Part shown: one piece after another, positions 18,466-27,005 of the stretch
Layout: each line of letters opens with the position of its first letter
How positions within the stretch are numbered: the stretch's first letter is position 1
Source of the DNA: Terriglobia bacterium
Lineage (GTDB): Bacteria > Acidobacteriota > Terriglobia > Terriglobales > Acidobacteriaceae
Length of the DNA: 64,000 bases
Assembly (NCBI GenBank): GCA_020073465.1
Contig: JAIQFC010000004.1
Location: forward strand, 124,001-188,000
Reading direction: 5' to 3'
Position numbers and translations under genes: made by a program
The notes under the pieces: generated by a model
Database searches by the model: none
Told to the model about the DNA's origin: nothing
Seen by the model: only the letters and a program-made list of their open reading frames with translations

Positions 18466-19358
18466 TCGGCCGTTCCCTTTTGCCTGCGGATGAGCACCAT
18501 TGCACATCCACCTTCTGCAATGGATGCATACCTCAAAACGCCCCACAGAACGATGCGCCCGATGAGCGGTAGATTCGTAAGCCTGCACACCAGGCGGGTT
18601 GAACCCGCCGCAAAGGAGTTCGAGGCTCGCTTTCGCAGAAACTGCTCGCGATGAATATCCAGGACCGTGTAGCCGGGTCCCACCGCTGACAGAAGTCTCT
18701 TGAGTCGCCGGTTCGTGGTGTACGTCAACTGGTTGAGCATGGCGGGACTACGTCCGCGCAGACGGAGATACCAGCGCCCCAGGCTCTTCGGCATCAGGGG
18801 GAGCCAGAAGATCTTGTAGTGGGGCTCATAGAATCGTAAATAGTTGGGACAGGCAGCATAGACGACACCTCCCTCGCGCACGACGCGGGCGGCTTCAAGA
18901 ATGACCTGCTGCTGGTCGTACACATGCTCTACGACCTGGTTCATGACGACAAGGTCAAAGCATGCATCGGGAAAAGGCAGGCTTTCTCCGACAGCGCTGG
19001 CGAAAACGGGTGAAGAAAGTCTTCTGCGGGCAATCTGAATCGCATTGAGCTTGGCGCCCTGGCCAATTCTGTCGGGTTCCACGCCGAACGCGGCCAGTCC
19101 GCGGTTTCTGCATGCCACAACGAAACTGCCGACTCCCGAGCCCAAGTCGAGGATCCGGGAGGCTCTGGACAGGTCGATGAAGGGCGCCACCTGGCGGAGC
19201 GGATCTTCCGCATCACCCTTGATGAGATCTTCGACGATACGCTCCTGGACATCAGGAGGTTGAATCCCTTTCCAGTTTTCGCGGCGATACTCGAGCAGGA
19301 GGTCCCGCAGTTCCGAGTCACTGATGGGAAGAGTGCGCTCGATGGGTTGTGTACTCAT
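18459..19358 (-). CDS. SAM-dependent methyltransferase (class I)
   Basis: 299 aa. Motif I is ILDLGSGVGSFVVACRNRG near residues 68-86, with an acidic end to the next strand (FGVEPD). ACFDLVVMNQVVEHVYD is the Methyltransf_11-type motif III region. The family methylates small molecules or sugars; the acceptor here is unknown. Its 3' end overlaps the deacetylase-like GTG start, so the pair is probably coupled. The C-terminal segment (LTNLPLIGRIVLWGVLRYAS) is hydrophobic and may associate with the membrane. Confidence 0.8.
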   Translation of the reverse strand: MSTQPIERTLPISDSELRDLLLEYRRENWKGIQPPDVQERIVEDLIKGDAEDPLRQVAPFIDLSRASRILDLGSGVGSFVVACRNRGLAAFGVEPDRIGQGAKLNAIQIARRRLSSPVFASAVGESLPFPDACFDLVVMNQVVEHVYDQQQVILEAARVVREGGVVYAACPNYLRFYEPHYKIFWLPLMPKSLGRWYLRLRGRSPAMLNQLTYTTNRRLKRLLSAVGPGYTVLDIHREQFLRKRASNSFAAGSTRLVCRLTNLPLIGRIVLWGVLRYASIAEGGCAMVLIRRQKGTAEC

Positions 19359-19401
19359 CCTCCTGAAGTCCTCTTATCTCGGTCCGCGCAAGCGCCCGGC
19401 C

Positions 19402-20505
19402 TCAAGAAATGCGCAACCCAACCCGGACCTTCGACATGAAATCGGATACTCGAAGGCGAGTCCCACTCGTGACGTACCTGTGTGGGGACAGGAAATGGAC
19501 GACGTTGTCGCAGAAACCCCGTTTAAAGAAAGCGGTGCCGCCATCCACGCCTTCGCGATACTCGCCGCCGCTGAGGTCATATTCGAGGCAGCCTCTGTCC
19601 TTGGCCCATTGGATGGCCCTCCACTGCAGCAGATGGCCGACGCTGAATCTGTTGTCTTTGACGGTCGCTCCCAACACGTACCAGCAGCGAGCTGCGGAGC
19701 GGACGATCACAATTCCGCCCAGCAGGCTTCCATCCTTGTGCGCGAGCAGCAGACCACCCCGGTCCTCTTCATCCCCGAGCCAGCGGAGCACGCGACCTAC
19801 ATACCCGGCGTCCTCCGCAGCAAACTGTTTCTGCGCCGCCATGTCGCGGTAGAGCCGTAGCCACTGATCTCGATCATTCTCGGCGCGCGCCATTCTCACG
19901 TGAACTTCCTGTCGTTCGGCCCGCCGAATCTCGTAACGCGTCACTTTGCGGAAATTGGCCAGCAACTGATCGGGGCCACGGCCAAGGTCCAGACGCAAGG
20001 AGCTTCGGGCTCCTGGAAGTGCTTTCCAACCGTTCCGCGCCAGCATGGTTCCTGCGGAGCCGGCAAAATCGCCCGTCCAGTCGGGAACAACGTCGATGAA
20101 GGCAAAGCCTTGCTTGCGGCTCTCTTCCACCAGGCGGTGAAGCCCGGCCTCCAATAGTGCCAGGTCGTCGCAGACCGGACCACGGTTCACAGAAAGAGCT
20201 CGAACTGGCACGACTCTCCCAGCGGGATAAAACACTCCGCATTGTGCGAACCAGCGCAGTTCACCGCGCTGCCGAAGCAGTGCCAGATAGGCTCCCTTGC
20301 CTGCCCATTCTGGAAACTGAAAGGGATGCGACGTGCTCTGAGTATCCAGAAAGCTGACTGCTTCCCGCGTGACCGGAGCAGAGCACTGCAAGGCGCGGAC
20401 AAAATGAAAATCTGGAGAGTCCACAACCCGCAATTCTCTGTCCATGGAACGCGCCTGCCCAGATCCGCCATTATCGACCGCTGTCGCCACTCGGCGCGAC
20501 ATCAT
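19402..20505 (-). CDS. FemAB/GNAT-type acyltransferase
   Basis: 367 aa. It carries the two-module GNAT arrangement of FemAB-like proteins: a PFQFPEWAGKGAYL block in the first half, a FRKVTRYEIRRAERQEV block, and DLSGGEYREGVDGGTAFFKRGF near the C-terminus, which is the typical second-module ending. In polysaccharide islands such proteins transfer an aminoacyl or acyl group to a sugar. The ATG at 20505 overlaps the stop of the 65-aa gene upstream (ATGA). Confidence 0.75.
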   Translation of the reverse strand: MMSRRVATAVDNGGSGQARSMDRELRVVDSPDFHFVRALQCSAPVTREAVSFLDTQSTSHPFQFPEWAGKGAYLALLRQRGELRWFAQCGVFYPAGRVVPVRALSVNRGPVCDDLALLEAGLHRLVEESRKQGFAFIDVVPDWTGDFAGSAGTMLARNGWKALPGARSSLRLDLGRGPDQLLANFRKVTRYEIRRAERQEVHVRMARAENDRDQWLRLYRDMAAQKQFAAEDAGYVGRVLRWLGDEEDRGGLLLAHKDGSLLGGIVIVRSAARCWYVLGATVKDNRFSVGHLLQWRAIQWAKDRGCLEYDLSGGEYREGVDGGTAFFKRGFCDNVVHFLSPHRYVTSGTRLRVSDFMSKVRVGLRIS

Positions 20506-20699
20506 AAGTAGCCCAGCTCCCGCAGTCTTTGTTCGATGATGCGCTGCTCCCCTTCGTCTGCCTGGGCGGCATCATCCCGCAACAAATCGCGCAGCACGTA
20601 TTCCAGCAGTTGCTCCAGACTGCCGAACCTTTCACTGAACCTCTTCTCAGCCTGCAGACACAGTTCAGCGGGCAGACCTATGTTACGCATTTCAGTCAC
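20502..20699 (-). CDS. Small acidic helical protein, unknown function
   Basis: 65 aa from GTG at 20699-20697, which overlaps the flippase stop (GTGA). Its own stop overlaps the FemAB-like start (ATGA). Being locked between two coupled genes strongly supports it as real. It reads VTEMRNIGLPAEL, then a predicted helix (KRFSERFGSLEQLLEYVLRD) and a second charged helix ending LRELGYL. I do not recognise the family. It could be an accessory subunit of the flippase or the FemAB-like enzyme. Confidence 0.65.
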   Translation of the reverse strand: MTEMRNIGLPAELCLQAEKRFSERFGSLEQLLEYVLRDLLRDDAAQADEGEQRIIEQRLRELGYL

Positions 20700-22294
20700 G
20701 ATTCCATTCCCTTCGCACTCGGAGCAGATCGCCGGACCCGGGCCCACATGGCGTTGGCAACCAGGCGGTCGTCTTCATCCAAGCCCAACGCTGCGATCAC
20801 CCCTACGAAGACCAAATAGGTGCCAACCAGACTGACGCTGATTGCCAGCCAGTCGTGCCGAAATATGTTGGCCTCGCTCTTCAGCACCAGCGCGACCAGA
20901 ACGGAAGCGCTCGTCGGGACGAGCAATCGCACATAGCTGCGACTGAAGGGCGAAAGACCCAGCACGCTACGAACCTCCAACAAGTTCCAGATGTTGGTTC
21001 CGGCGTTTGTGATGGCAGCCGCGATCACCGCGCCGATGATTCCCCACACTGGAACCAGTGCGACACTGCCGATAGTCATGACCAGGGCCATCGTCGCCTG
21101 CACCCGCAGCAGGCGCCGCTGGTTCCCCGACATCAGCAGGAGCAAGCCCGCGGAGCCTACTCCACAGTTTATCAATTGACCGACTGTACCGATGATCAGG
21201 ATGGGCCAGCCTGCTTCAAAGTCGTGCCCAAAAATGCGCAGCAGCGGTTTCGAGTAAACCATCACGGTAACAGCCAGCGGTAGAGTTAGCCCGAGGATCC
21301 ACTTGGTGAGCGCCTGATACAGACGTCCCAGCATCGCACGGTCGCCCCGGGTATGCAGGTCAGCGATAACTGGAGAGAAGACCTGATTCACCGAATTCAG
21401 GATGAGGCTCACGTATGCTACGACCGCCGCAGCCACTGAATAGATGCCGACCTCGCGCGCTCCCCGGTAAAACCCCAGCGCAATCTTGTCCACCTGGCTC
21501 ATGAGGAATTCGAGCAGCAGAATGCCCACCGCTGCGGCGGAGAAAGACCACACTTCGGGCCCAAACGGAGGAGGCCGGTGCAATGAGAACCGTGCCTCGC
21601 GAGGAGTGAGCTTCCCCACAAAAGCCAGCAGCAGGGTGATCACCAGCATCGCTCCCAGGACCTGGGCCAGCAGGTAGCCTCGCAACCCCCAGCCAAAGCT
21701 GATCAGAATCACCGCCAGCAGCATCGTGACTGGGCTCCCAACAAAGTTGGTGATAAGAGTGCGCCGCCCAACCTCCTTGTATCCCGCCAGAATCCTGCCA
21801 TAGAACGTCGAGATCACCCCCAGCAGCATTAGAGCTGTGAACCAGGGAATGTATTGAGCCAATGCGGGGGAATGGTAGAAGCGCCTGGCAACCATTCCTC
21901 CGGCTCTCAGGAAGATCGCGGCAAATAAGACGTTGGCGGCCAACAGGACTCCGCCGCCCCGCCACAGCAGCGCCCGCAACTGTTCCCACTTGTGTGCGGC
22001 CCTATACATCGCGGCAAAACGGACCGCCGACTCTACCAGGCCCAGCGAGTTGAAGACTCCGACGAATCCAACGAGCGTCATACCGAGAGCGTAAATACCC
22101 AGAAATTCCGGCCCCAGCACGCGAGCGAGATAGACTTTGAAAGCGTAGCCGAGTACAACGCTGAAGATCGTCCCCGCGAAGTACACTCCGGAGTGACGCG
22201 AGATGTGTCCTACTTGCGAGCGGAATTGCTGAGTCTCGCGCAGAACACTCTCCGGCGTGGCATCGCTGATTTCAGGGTCGCTGAGGGATGACAA
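20696..22294 (-). CDS. Wzx-type polysaccharide flippase
   Basis: 532 aa with roughly 12-14 hydrophobic segments, starting with YFAGTIFSVVLGYAFKVYLARVLG, the first helix pair of MATE/MurJ/Wzx-like exporters. RVLGPEFLGIYALGMTLVGFVG is typical of the polysaccharide-transport branch. It should flip undecaprenyl-diphosphate-linked repeat units across the inner membrane. It is the only flippase recognised, so it probably serves the whole island. No Wzy polymerase or chain-length regulator is seen in the window. Confidence 0.88.
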   Translation of the reverse strand: MSSLSDPEISDATPESVLRETQQFRSQVGHISRHSGVYFAGTIFSVVLGYAFKVYLARVLGPEFLGIYALGMTLVGFVGVFNSLGLVESAVRFAAMYRAAHKWEQLRALLWRGGGVLLAANVLFAAIFLRAGGMVARRFYHSPALAQYIPWFTALMLLGVISTFYGRILAGYKEVGRRTLITNFVGSPVTMLLAVILISFGWGLRGYLLAQVLGAMLVITLLLAFVGKLTPREARFSLHRPPPFGPEVWSFSAAAVGILLLEFLMSQVDKIALGFYRGAREVGIYSVAAAVVAYVSLILNSVNQVFSPVIADLHTRGDRAMLGRLYQALTKWILGLTLPLAVTVMVYSKPLLRIFGHDFEAGWPILIIGTVGQLINCGVGSAGLLLLMSGNQRRLLRVQATMALVMTIGSVALVPVWGIIGAVIAAAITNAGTNIWNLLEVRSVLGLSPFSRSYVRLLVPTSASVLVALVLKSEANIFRHDWLAISVSLVGTYLVFVGVIAALGLDEDDRLVANAMWARVRRSAPSAKGMES

Positions 22295-22354
22295 ACGATT
22301 CTCCGGTATTGAGCTGCTGTCGAAAGTAACACGTGGGGAAGATTGACGCCGATC

Positions 22355-24133
22355 TCAAGCTCGCGCCGAAATCTGCTCAGCGGCTACTCCACTGTGCGTT
22401 GGGCGCGGCCCGAGGACCCTCTGCCATCCAAACACTTTCTTCCGGACGAGAGAATAGCGCCGCTGGAATCCAGACTTTTCCACGCCCCGGACCGATGCCG
22501 TATTCGTCGCTGCGCTGAATATCCAAGGTCGCTTGCCGTTCGCCTTCGTTTCGGCCGCGATGAGCGCAATCGTGTGTCCGTAGTAGAGTTTGCCTCTCTG
22601 GGACAATGGTGTCCAGCAGTCAAATAGCATGACGGAATCCGGGGCGGGAGCATCCACCTTTGCATTCAACTCTGAGAGGAAGAACCCATCAAATGCCGTG
22701 GTCCAGGCAAAGTGCAGAAACCTGCCGGCGGCGTCGACCAAACCAAAGCCTTGCGCGTTTTCCGAGCGTAGACGTCTCGCTACACGCACGAGGTAGGTGA
22801 GCGTTGACGGGTCCTCGGCGTATTGCACGACAGCATCGGCCAGACGATTGAGATCAAGCGCCACGACTCTCGTCCCCTGCAAAGGAGCTCCGGCCGGACC
22901 ACCCCACTCGTAGAAGAGAACCTCGGTTTCCGACCAGAAGAATTCCCGCAGACGTCTTCCCAGCCACCCGAGGAACCTCAGGGTTCCTTGGCGCACGAAA
23001 TGCTCTCTCAAGGTTCGCAGGCGAGCGATGATCCCACGCATTTTCGCCTCAACTGCCGGAGACGCCGTCGCGATTTTAGCCGCACGATAACGAAGCACCT
23101 CACCCGTATGCGCCAGGGCCGAGTCGTGCACCGTTACATACAAGGTCTCGCGCGTGTGGTTCGCGAAGAGATCTTTGTATTCCTCCGCGCCCAGCCCAAG
23201 GTCGAGTTCGTCGATCGCGGGATTGTCAGCGGCCTCCTCGATCAGCTTCGACAGCAGGCAAAAACCCGGAGAGTACTTCTCCAGATCGCTATCGAAAGTC
23301 GGTTGGTACCAGAACCACGTGCCACGAAACTGAAAGCCGTAGTTCCAGGCAACCGACGTTTCTCCGCACATCAAGCGGCTGACCGCAAGATGTCCGGACT
23401 CGGAAAGCAGCTTCGACAGTTCCTCCAGAAAAACACGGCGCTCAGCCCGAGCCAGGTTGCTGATGCGTCCCGTAACCAGGAACCTGGCCACATGGGTTTG
23501 CATGAACGTCGGCAAGGCCGGTTGCAGCGCTTCCCATGACCGGGTGTGCTCGAGGTGGACCGGAGCCTCGCGCCCCATCGCGTTCAGGAAGCGGCGCACC
23601 ATCTTTCGCCGCGGAATCTCGGGCTTTTGTCTGCTCTTTCGATCCTGCGAAAGCAGCGATACTTGGGCGCAGACATATCCTGTTCGTGCGAAACGGTAAT
23701 AACCGTGCTGTCTTGCCGCTCGCCGTATCGCCCCGGAAGTGGCGGAATCGGCGGGAAGATTAGCCAATACTATGTCGCGAATGTTCTGCCTTCGCAGTTC
23801 TGCAAACACTTCGCTTACGAATTGAAACCGCTCATCCGGCAGGCTCAAAAAGTCGCAGTAGTCTGCCGTAGTGGCGCACAGAAAAGAGACGTGCCGGCCT
23901 GACGTGTCGGCCGCCAGGGCCCCTATCCCGCGTAACGATTCGCCTGGACCGTACGCTAGAAACAGCAACGGCCGCTGCGTTGCGGAATAGGCCCGCTGCA
24001 CCGCGAGAGCCCATTCATAGGTGTAGAAAACCTGTGGCTGCTCCACCTGCTCGACCAACGTGTTCCATTGTTGGCGCAAGTGACCGTCTTCCGGAATTTC
24101 CCTGAGCACGACGAGACTCAATTCTCGATTCAC
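22355..24133 (-). CDS. GNAT/FemAB-like acyltransferase with extra C-terminal GNAT-like module
   Basis: 592 aa from GTG at 24133. Residues up to about 340 resemble the CelD/BcsL GNAT family, with EQPQVFYTYEWALAVQRAY near the start and a WNYGFQFRGTWFWYQPTFD core. A linker of about 80 residues follows. The C-terminal 190 residues then form a second GNAT-like unit (VDAAGRFLHFAWTTAFDGFFLSEL, ATNTASVRGVEKSGFQRRYS), where SVRGVEKSGF matches the closing GNAT helix. A bifunctional sugar acylase is the simplest reading; substrates are unknown. Confidence 0.7.
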   Translation of the reverse strand: MNRELSLVVLREIPEDGHLRQQWNTLVEQVEQPQVFYTYEWALAVQRAYSATQRPLLFLAYGPGESLRGIGALAADTSGRHVSFLCATTADYCDFLSLPDERFQFVSEVFAELRRQNIRDIVLANLPADSATSGAIRRAARQHGYYRFARTGYVCAQVSLLSQDRKSRQKPEIPRRKMVRRFLNAMGREAPVHLEHTRSWEALQPALPTFMQTHVARFLVTGRISNLARAERRVFLEELSKLLSESGHLAVSRLMCGETSVAWNYGFQFRGTWFWYQPTFDSDLEKYSPGFCLLSKLIEEAADNPAIDELDLGLGAEEYKDLFANHTRETLYVTVHDSALAHTGEVLRYRAAKIATASPAVEAKMRGIIARLRTLREHFVRQGTLRFLGWLGRRLREFFWSETEVLFYEWGGPAGAPLQGTRVVALDLNRLADAVVQYAEDPSTLTYLVRVARRLRSENAQGFGLVDAAGRFLHFAWTTAFDGFFLSELNAKVDAPAPDSVMLFDCWTPLSQRGKLYYGHTIALIAAETKANGKRPWIFSAATNTASVRGVEKSGFQRRYSLVRKKVFGWQRVLGPRPTHSGVAAEQISARA

Positions 24134-24140
24134 CCGTTGG

Positions 24141-24971
24141 TCAGCGCTTTGCGAATACGTAATAGTACCAATCCGTCATGTACTCGTGGCTGGAATGAGC
24201 ATAATCGTCGCCCAGCACGCGCTCGACTCGAAAGCCGAACTCGCTGATCCCGGCAATCGCTCGCTGAGGAGTCCAACAGTGTGTCAAGAGGCCCCCGTGT
24301 GCGGAGTCGACCAGACTCCCTTCCCCGCGCCAGAATGCGCGCGAGGGGACTCGAGTGAGAATTCGTATCGCGGTCCGACAGGCCGATTGTCCGACCGCCA
24401 TCGCAACGCGCACACAGGTAAGCCCCGCCCACAACACGTTACGCAAGGACCTCGAACCTGCCGAGAGCTTTTGAGCGACATCCCACAGTCGCTCCCGATT
24501 CCAGCTTTGACGAACCAATACCGCGCGGGGATTGTGGGAAGAGAAGATCAAGAATCCCGCGGGCTTGATGACGCGCTGAAGATGCCGAAAACATGCGTGT
24601 CTCGATTCAGCGGGGAAGACGTAGTCGATTCCATTGAACGCAATCACCACCGCATCGAAGCATGCGTCCGGAAACCGGGAGAGATCGGCAGCGTTGGCGA
24701 CAGCGAATTCCAAGTCGGGGAATCTCGCTTCGCAGGCTTTGATCATCGACTCTGCATAGTCGGCCCCGACATAGCGTGACGCCCGGAAGGCAAGATAGCG
24801 AGTCGTGCGCCCACCACCGACTCCCAGGTCGAAAACACTGGAGCCTCGCTTGATGTAGGAACTGAACAGCAGCCGTTCACAAGCCGTCAGGTAGTCGAGA
24901 GAGGCATAGTACGAAGCCACCGACCCCTTTTCATACGTTTCTTGATTGCTCTCTGCGGTGGGATTCGACAA
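24141..24971 (-). CDS. SAM-dependent methyltransferase (class I)
   Basis: 276 aa. SVFDLGVGGGRTTRYLA is motif I, YVGADYAESMI provides the acidic ribose-binding position, and CFDAVVIAFNGIDYVF is the motif IV region. The protein ends EYMTDWYYYVFAKR. It starts at ATG and lies seven bases from the GNAT fusion gene downstream. The acceptor is unknown, probably a sugar or lipid-linked glycan. Confidence 0.8.
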   Translation of the reverse strand: MSNPTAESNQETYEKGSVASYYASLDYLTACERLLFSSYIKRGSSVFDLGVGGGRTTRYLAFRASRYVGADYAESMIKACEARFPDLEFAVANAADLSRFPDACFDAVVIAFNGIDYVFPAESRHACFRHLQRVIKPAGFLIFSSHNPRAVLVRQSWNRERLWDVAQKLSAGSRSLRNVLWAGLTCVRVAMAVGQSACRTAIRILTRVPSRAFWRGEGSLVDSAHGGLLTHCWTPQRAIAGISEFGFRVERVLGDDYAHSSHEYMTDWYYYVFAKR

Positions 24972-24980
24972 GGCCTTAGC

Positions 24981-26075
24981 TCAATCTCGCGCCGTCTGGA
25001 AATTTACTTGCGCGCTGGAGGCCGCACGCCGTTGCAGGAACGCGTGGAACCCGGCCAGATGGGCTTCGAATTCGCTGAGACTCATCTCCGCGGTGACGTG
25101 TATGCGGGGAATCGCGTACCGAGGTAACTCCACTCCGAGCCCACCGCCGAAGTTCAGAAAGGCGGCCTGGTAGCCCGCTTTCTTTGCCATGGCCAGCACA
25201 TCGGTTGTCACAGAATCGGGACTGCCGAACGGATAGGCCAGCGCCCAGACTTGTTTCTCAAGCGCGACCTCAAGCCGGGTCCGGCTCTGGGCGATCTCAG
25301 CCCATGCCACGTCATGCGGAGCCTGCGACAGCATGGGATGGCTGAGCGTATGAGCCCCGATGGCCATTCCCGCGGCAGCGAGTCGTTGCAGTTCCGGACG
25401 CGTGAGCAGTTTGAATCGACGCGACGCGGGGTCGTCCACGTCCGCGGAATTTCCGGGGTCATTCACCCCAAACTGGTCGCGTGCATGCTGAATGAAGGTG
25501 TATCGACCTTCGGCGCTAATCTGTGACAGGCGTTTGACGAAGTTCCACCACACCGCGAGTCGTTGCCCGCGTGCTCCGAGATCTCCGGCGACATCGATGC
25601 CCTCGCATGAAATTGCAAAATGCCCGGATGGAGCGCGGAGAAAAGTCAGGAACAATTCTTCATACCAGAGCGTGCCCCGCTTGTCGCCAGCCGAAGCGCC
25701 CGTAACAAAGAACAAACAACGCAACTGTTCCTCTTCGAGGATGGGCAGCATCTCCGTCAGGTTGTTCAGCAGTCCGTCATCGCAAGTGAGTAGAACAGAT
25801 CGTGGTGGAAACTCCCGCCGGTTCCCGAGCCAGCCCAGCATCTCGTCAGGAGTGATGACGCTGTAATTCGCCTTGAGCAGGCGTAGTTGACGGCGAAACA
25901 CATCGGCGCTGACCAGGTTCCCGTCCAGCGCTGGATCGATCGGGTCGTATCCCACAGGACGTATGCCGTGATACGTCACCACGGCCAGTCCTTCTCCAGC
26001 AGAGCGGCGAAAAACTCCGGCCTTAGCCAGCACCGGATACACGACGCGTTTCAGCAAGGGACTGACGAATCTCAT
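24981..26075 (-). CDS. Polysaccharide deacetylase (NodB domain)
   Basis: 364 aa. The NodB motifs are intact: LTCDDGLLNN (catalytic/metal Asp pair) near residue 97, HTLSHPML (His-x3-His metal ligand) near 243, and AYPFGSPDSV near 280. VVTYHGIRP in the N-terminal strand is typical of the xylanase/chitin deacetylase group. No signal peptide is clear, so it may act on a lipid-linked sugar in the cytoplasm or be anchored by its N-terminal hydrophobic segment. It is the first gene of the minus-strand string after the nonulosonic-acid locus. Confidence 0.85.
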   Translation of the reverse strand: MRFVSPLLKRVVYPVLAKAGVFRRSAGEGLAVVTYHGIRPVGYDPIDPALDGNLVSADVFRRQLRLLKANYSVITPDEMLGWLGNRREFPPRSVLLTCDDGLLNNLTEMLPILEEEQLRCLFFVTGASAGDKRGTLWYEELFLTFLRAPSGHFAISCEGIDVAGDLGARGQRLAVWWNFVKRLSQISAEGRYTFIQHARDQFGVNDPGNSADVDDPASRRFKLLTRPELQRLAAAGMAIGAHTLSHPMLSQAPHDVAWAEIAQSRTRLEVALEKQVWALAYPFGSPDSVTTDVLAMAKKAGYQAAFLNFGGGLGVELPRYAIPRIHVTAEMSLSEFEAHLAGFHAFLQRRAASSAQVNFQTARD

Positions 26076-26175
26076 CGCGAATCGACCAAGTCCCAGCTCA
26101 GGGTCGTCCCGCGCTCGATGTCATTGCAGTGACTTTCGTGTAAAACAAGGCATTCGGGCGTCGTTGCTGGAATGA

Positions 26176-26391
26176 TCCCTCTCAGTCTTTCTTGACTATA
26201 TTACGATATGGTTTATCGACGTGTCGGTGGACACGATCACGAAATGGGACTCGTTCAATCATATGAAGTTGGTGCTGACGCTGGAGGAGCAGTTCAACGT
26301 GACATTTCAGGCGGAGCAGACGGTGGAAATGCTCAGCTACCCGCTCGTCAAAATTGCACTTTCCGGGCATGGGATTCTATTCAACGCGTAG
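26176..26391 (+). pseudogene. Decayed acyl-carrier protein remnant
   Basis: The 467-base stretch 26076-26542 has no intact gene. In one frame, open from 26176 to TAG at 26389-26391, it encodes TITKWDSFNHMKLVLTLEEQ and then FNVTFQAEQTVEMLSYPLVKIAL. This is a clear acyl-carrier fold around the WDSF phosphopantetheine serine. The N-terminal helix is degraded: there is no start codon, and an in-frame TGA at 26173 separates it from an upstream LLE-like piece. I read this as a pseudogene. Nothing else is recognised between it and the GNAT gene at 26543. Confidence 0.6.
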
Positions 26392-26542
26392 GCGAGAACA
26401 ACTTAGAACTTGAAGTGAACGCCGCGTATCCCGTCGTGCACTCCGTCTATCAGTTCGGCTTCCGACGGTCTGGGGCGGGCGTCCGAACTCAACGGGATAG
26501 GGTGTCACCTCTAGTGGAAATCCCGCTGGCAGGAGCTGCCAA

Positions 26543-26998
26543 ATGCAACGTCCTACACTAGTTCCTGTTGCAAAAGAAGATCGGGAAGCGTTTACGAAGA
26601 TGGCCACCACTTACTTTAGAGAGGCTATCCCCGGCTTTGAACCTGACGAAGATTTTCGACAATTCTTTTTTGATGGGATGTTCAAGCCCAATATCTTCTG
26701 CGACTGGGTAGTGCGGGATGGGAAGCGGCTTGGTTTCGTCATCTTCGGCATCGAAGATCACCGGTTTCTACCCAGGAAAACGGGATTCTTCTACGCCTTC
26801 TATATCGTGCCGGAAGCTCGAGGGGAGTCGCTGGCGACCCTGGCTATGCAGGATTGTTGCCGGGTCTTGGACACCTTTCATCCCAGTAAGATTCAGTTGG
26901 AGGTTATTGAAGGGAATGAGAAGGCGCACAAGCTCTGGACTCGGATGGGTTTCCGTCGCGTCTCCTCCAAGTACTACTTATTAGAGCGCAAGTTCTGA
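26543..26998 (+). CDS. GNAT N-acetyltransferase
   Basis: 151 aa with AGGAG eight bases upstream. GFFYAFYIVPEARGESLATLA contains the beta4 strand and acetyl-CoA-binding turn, followed by SKIQLEVIEGNEKAHKLWTRMGF, the classic beta5-alpha4 GNAT ending. It is convergent with PseI, seven bases apart. Its C-terminal block closely resembles the broken GNAT fragment at 30208-30389. It could supply the PseH (amino-sugar N-acetyltransferase) step, but its opposite orientation and the adjacent decayed acyl-carrier gene make this uncertain. Confidence 0.8.
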   Translation: MQRPTLVPVAKEDREAFTKMATTYFREAIPGFEPDEDFRQFFFDGMFKPNIFCDWVVRDGKRLGFVIFGIEDHRFLPRKTGFFYAFYIVPEARGESLATLAMQDCCRVLDTFHPSKIQLEVIEGNEKAHKLWTRMGFRRVSSKYYLLERKF

Positions 26999-27005
26999 GA
27001 GCGGC

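Noticed and set aside
17269-18654. 461-codon plus-strand open frame opposite the deacetylase-like gene
   Set aside because: The minus strand carries the NodB motifs, so the plus-strand frame is a shadow.
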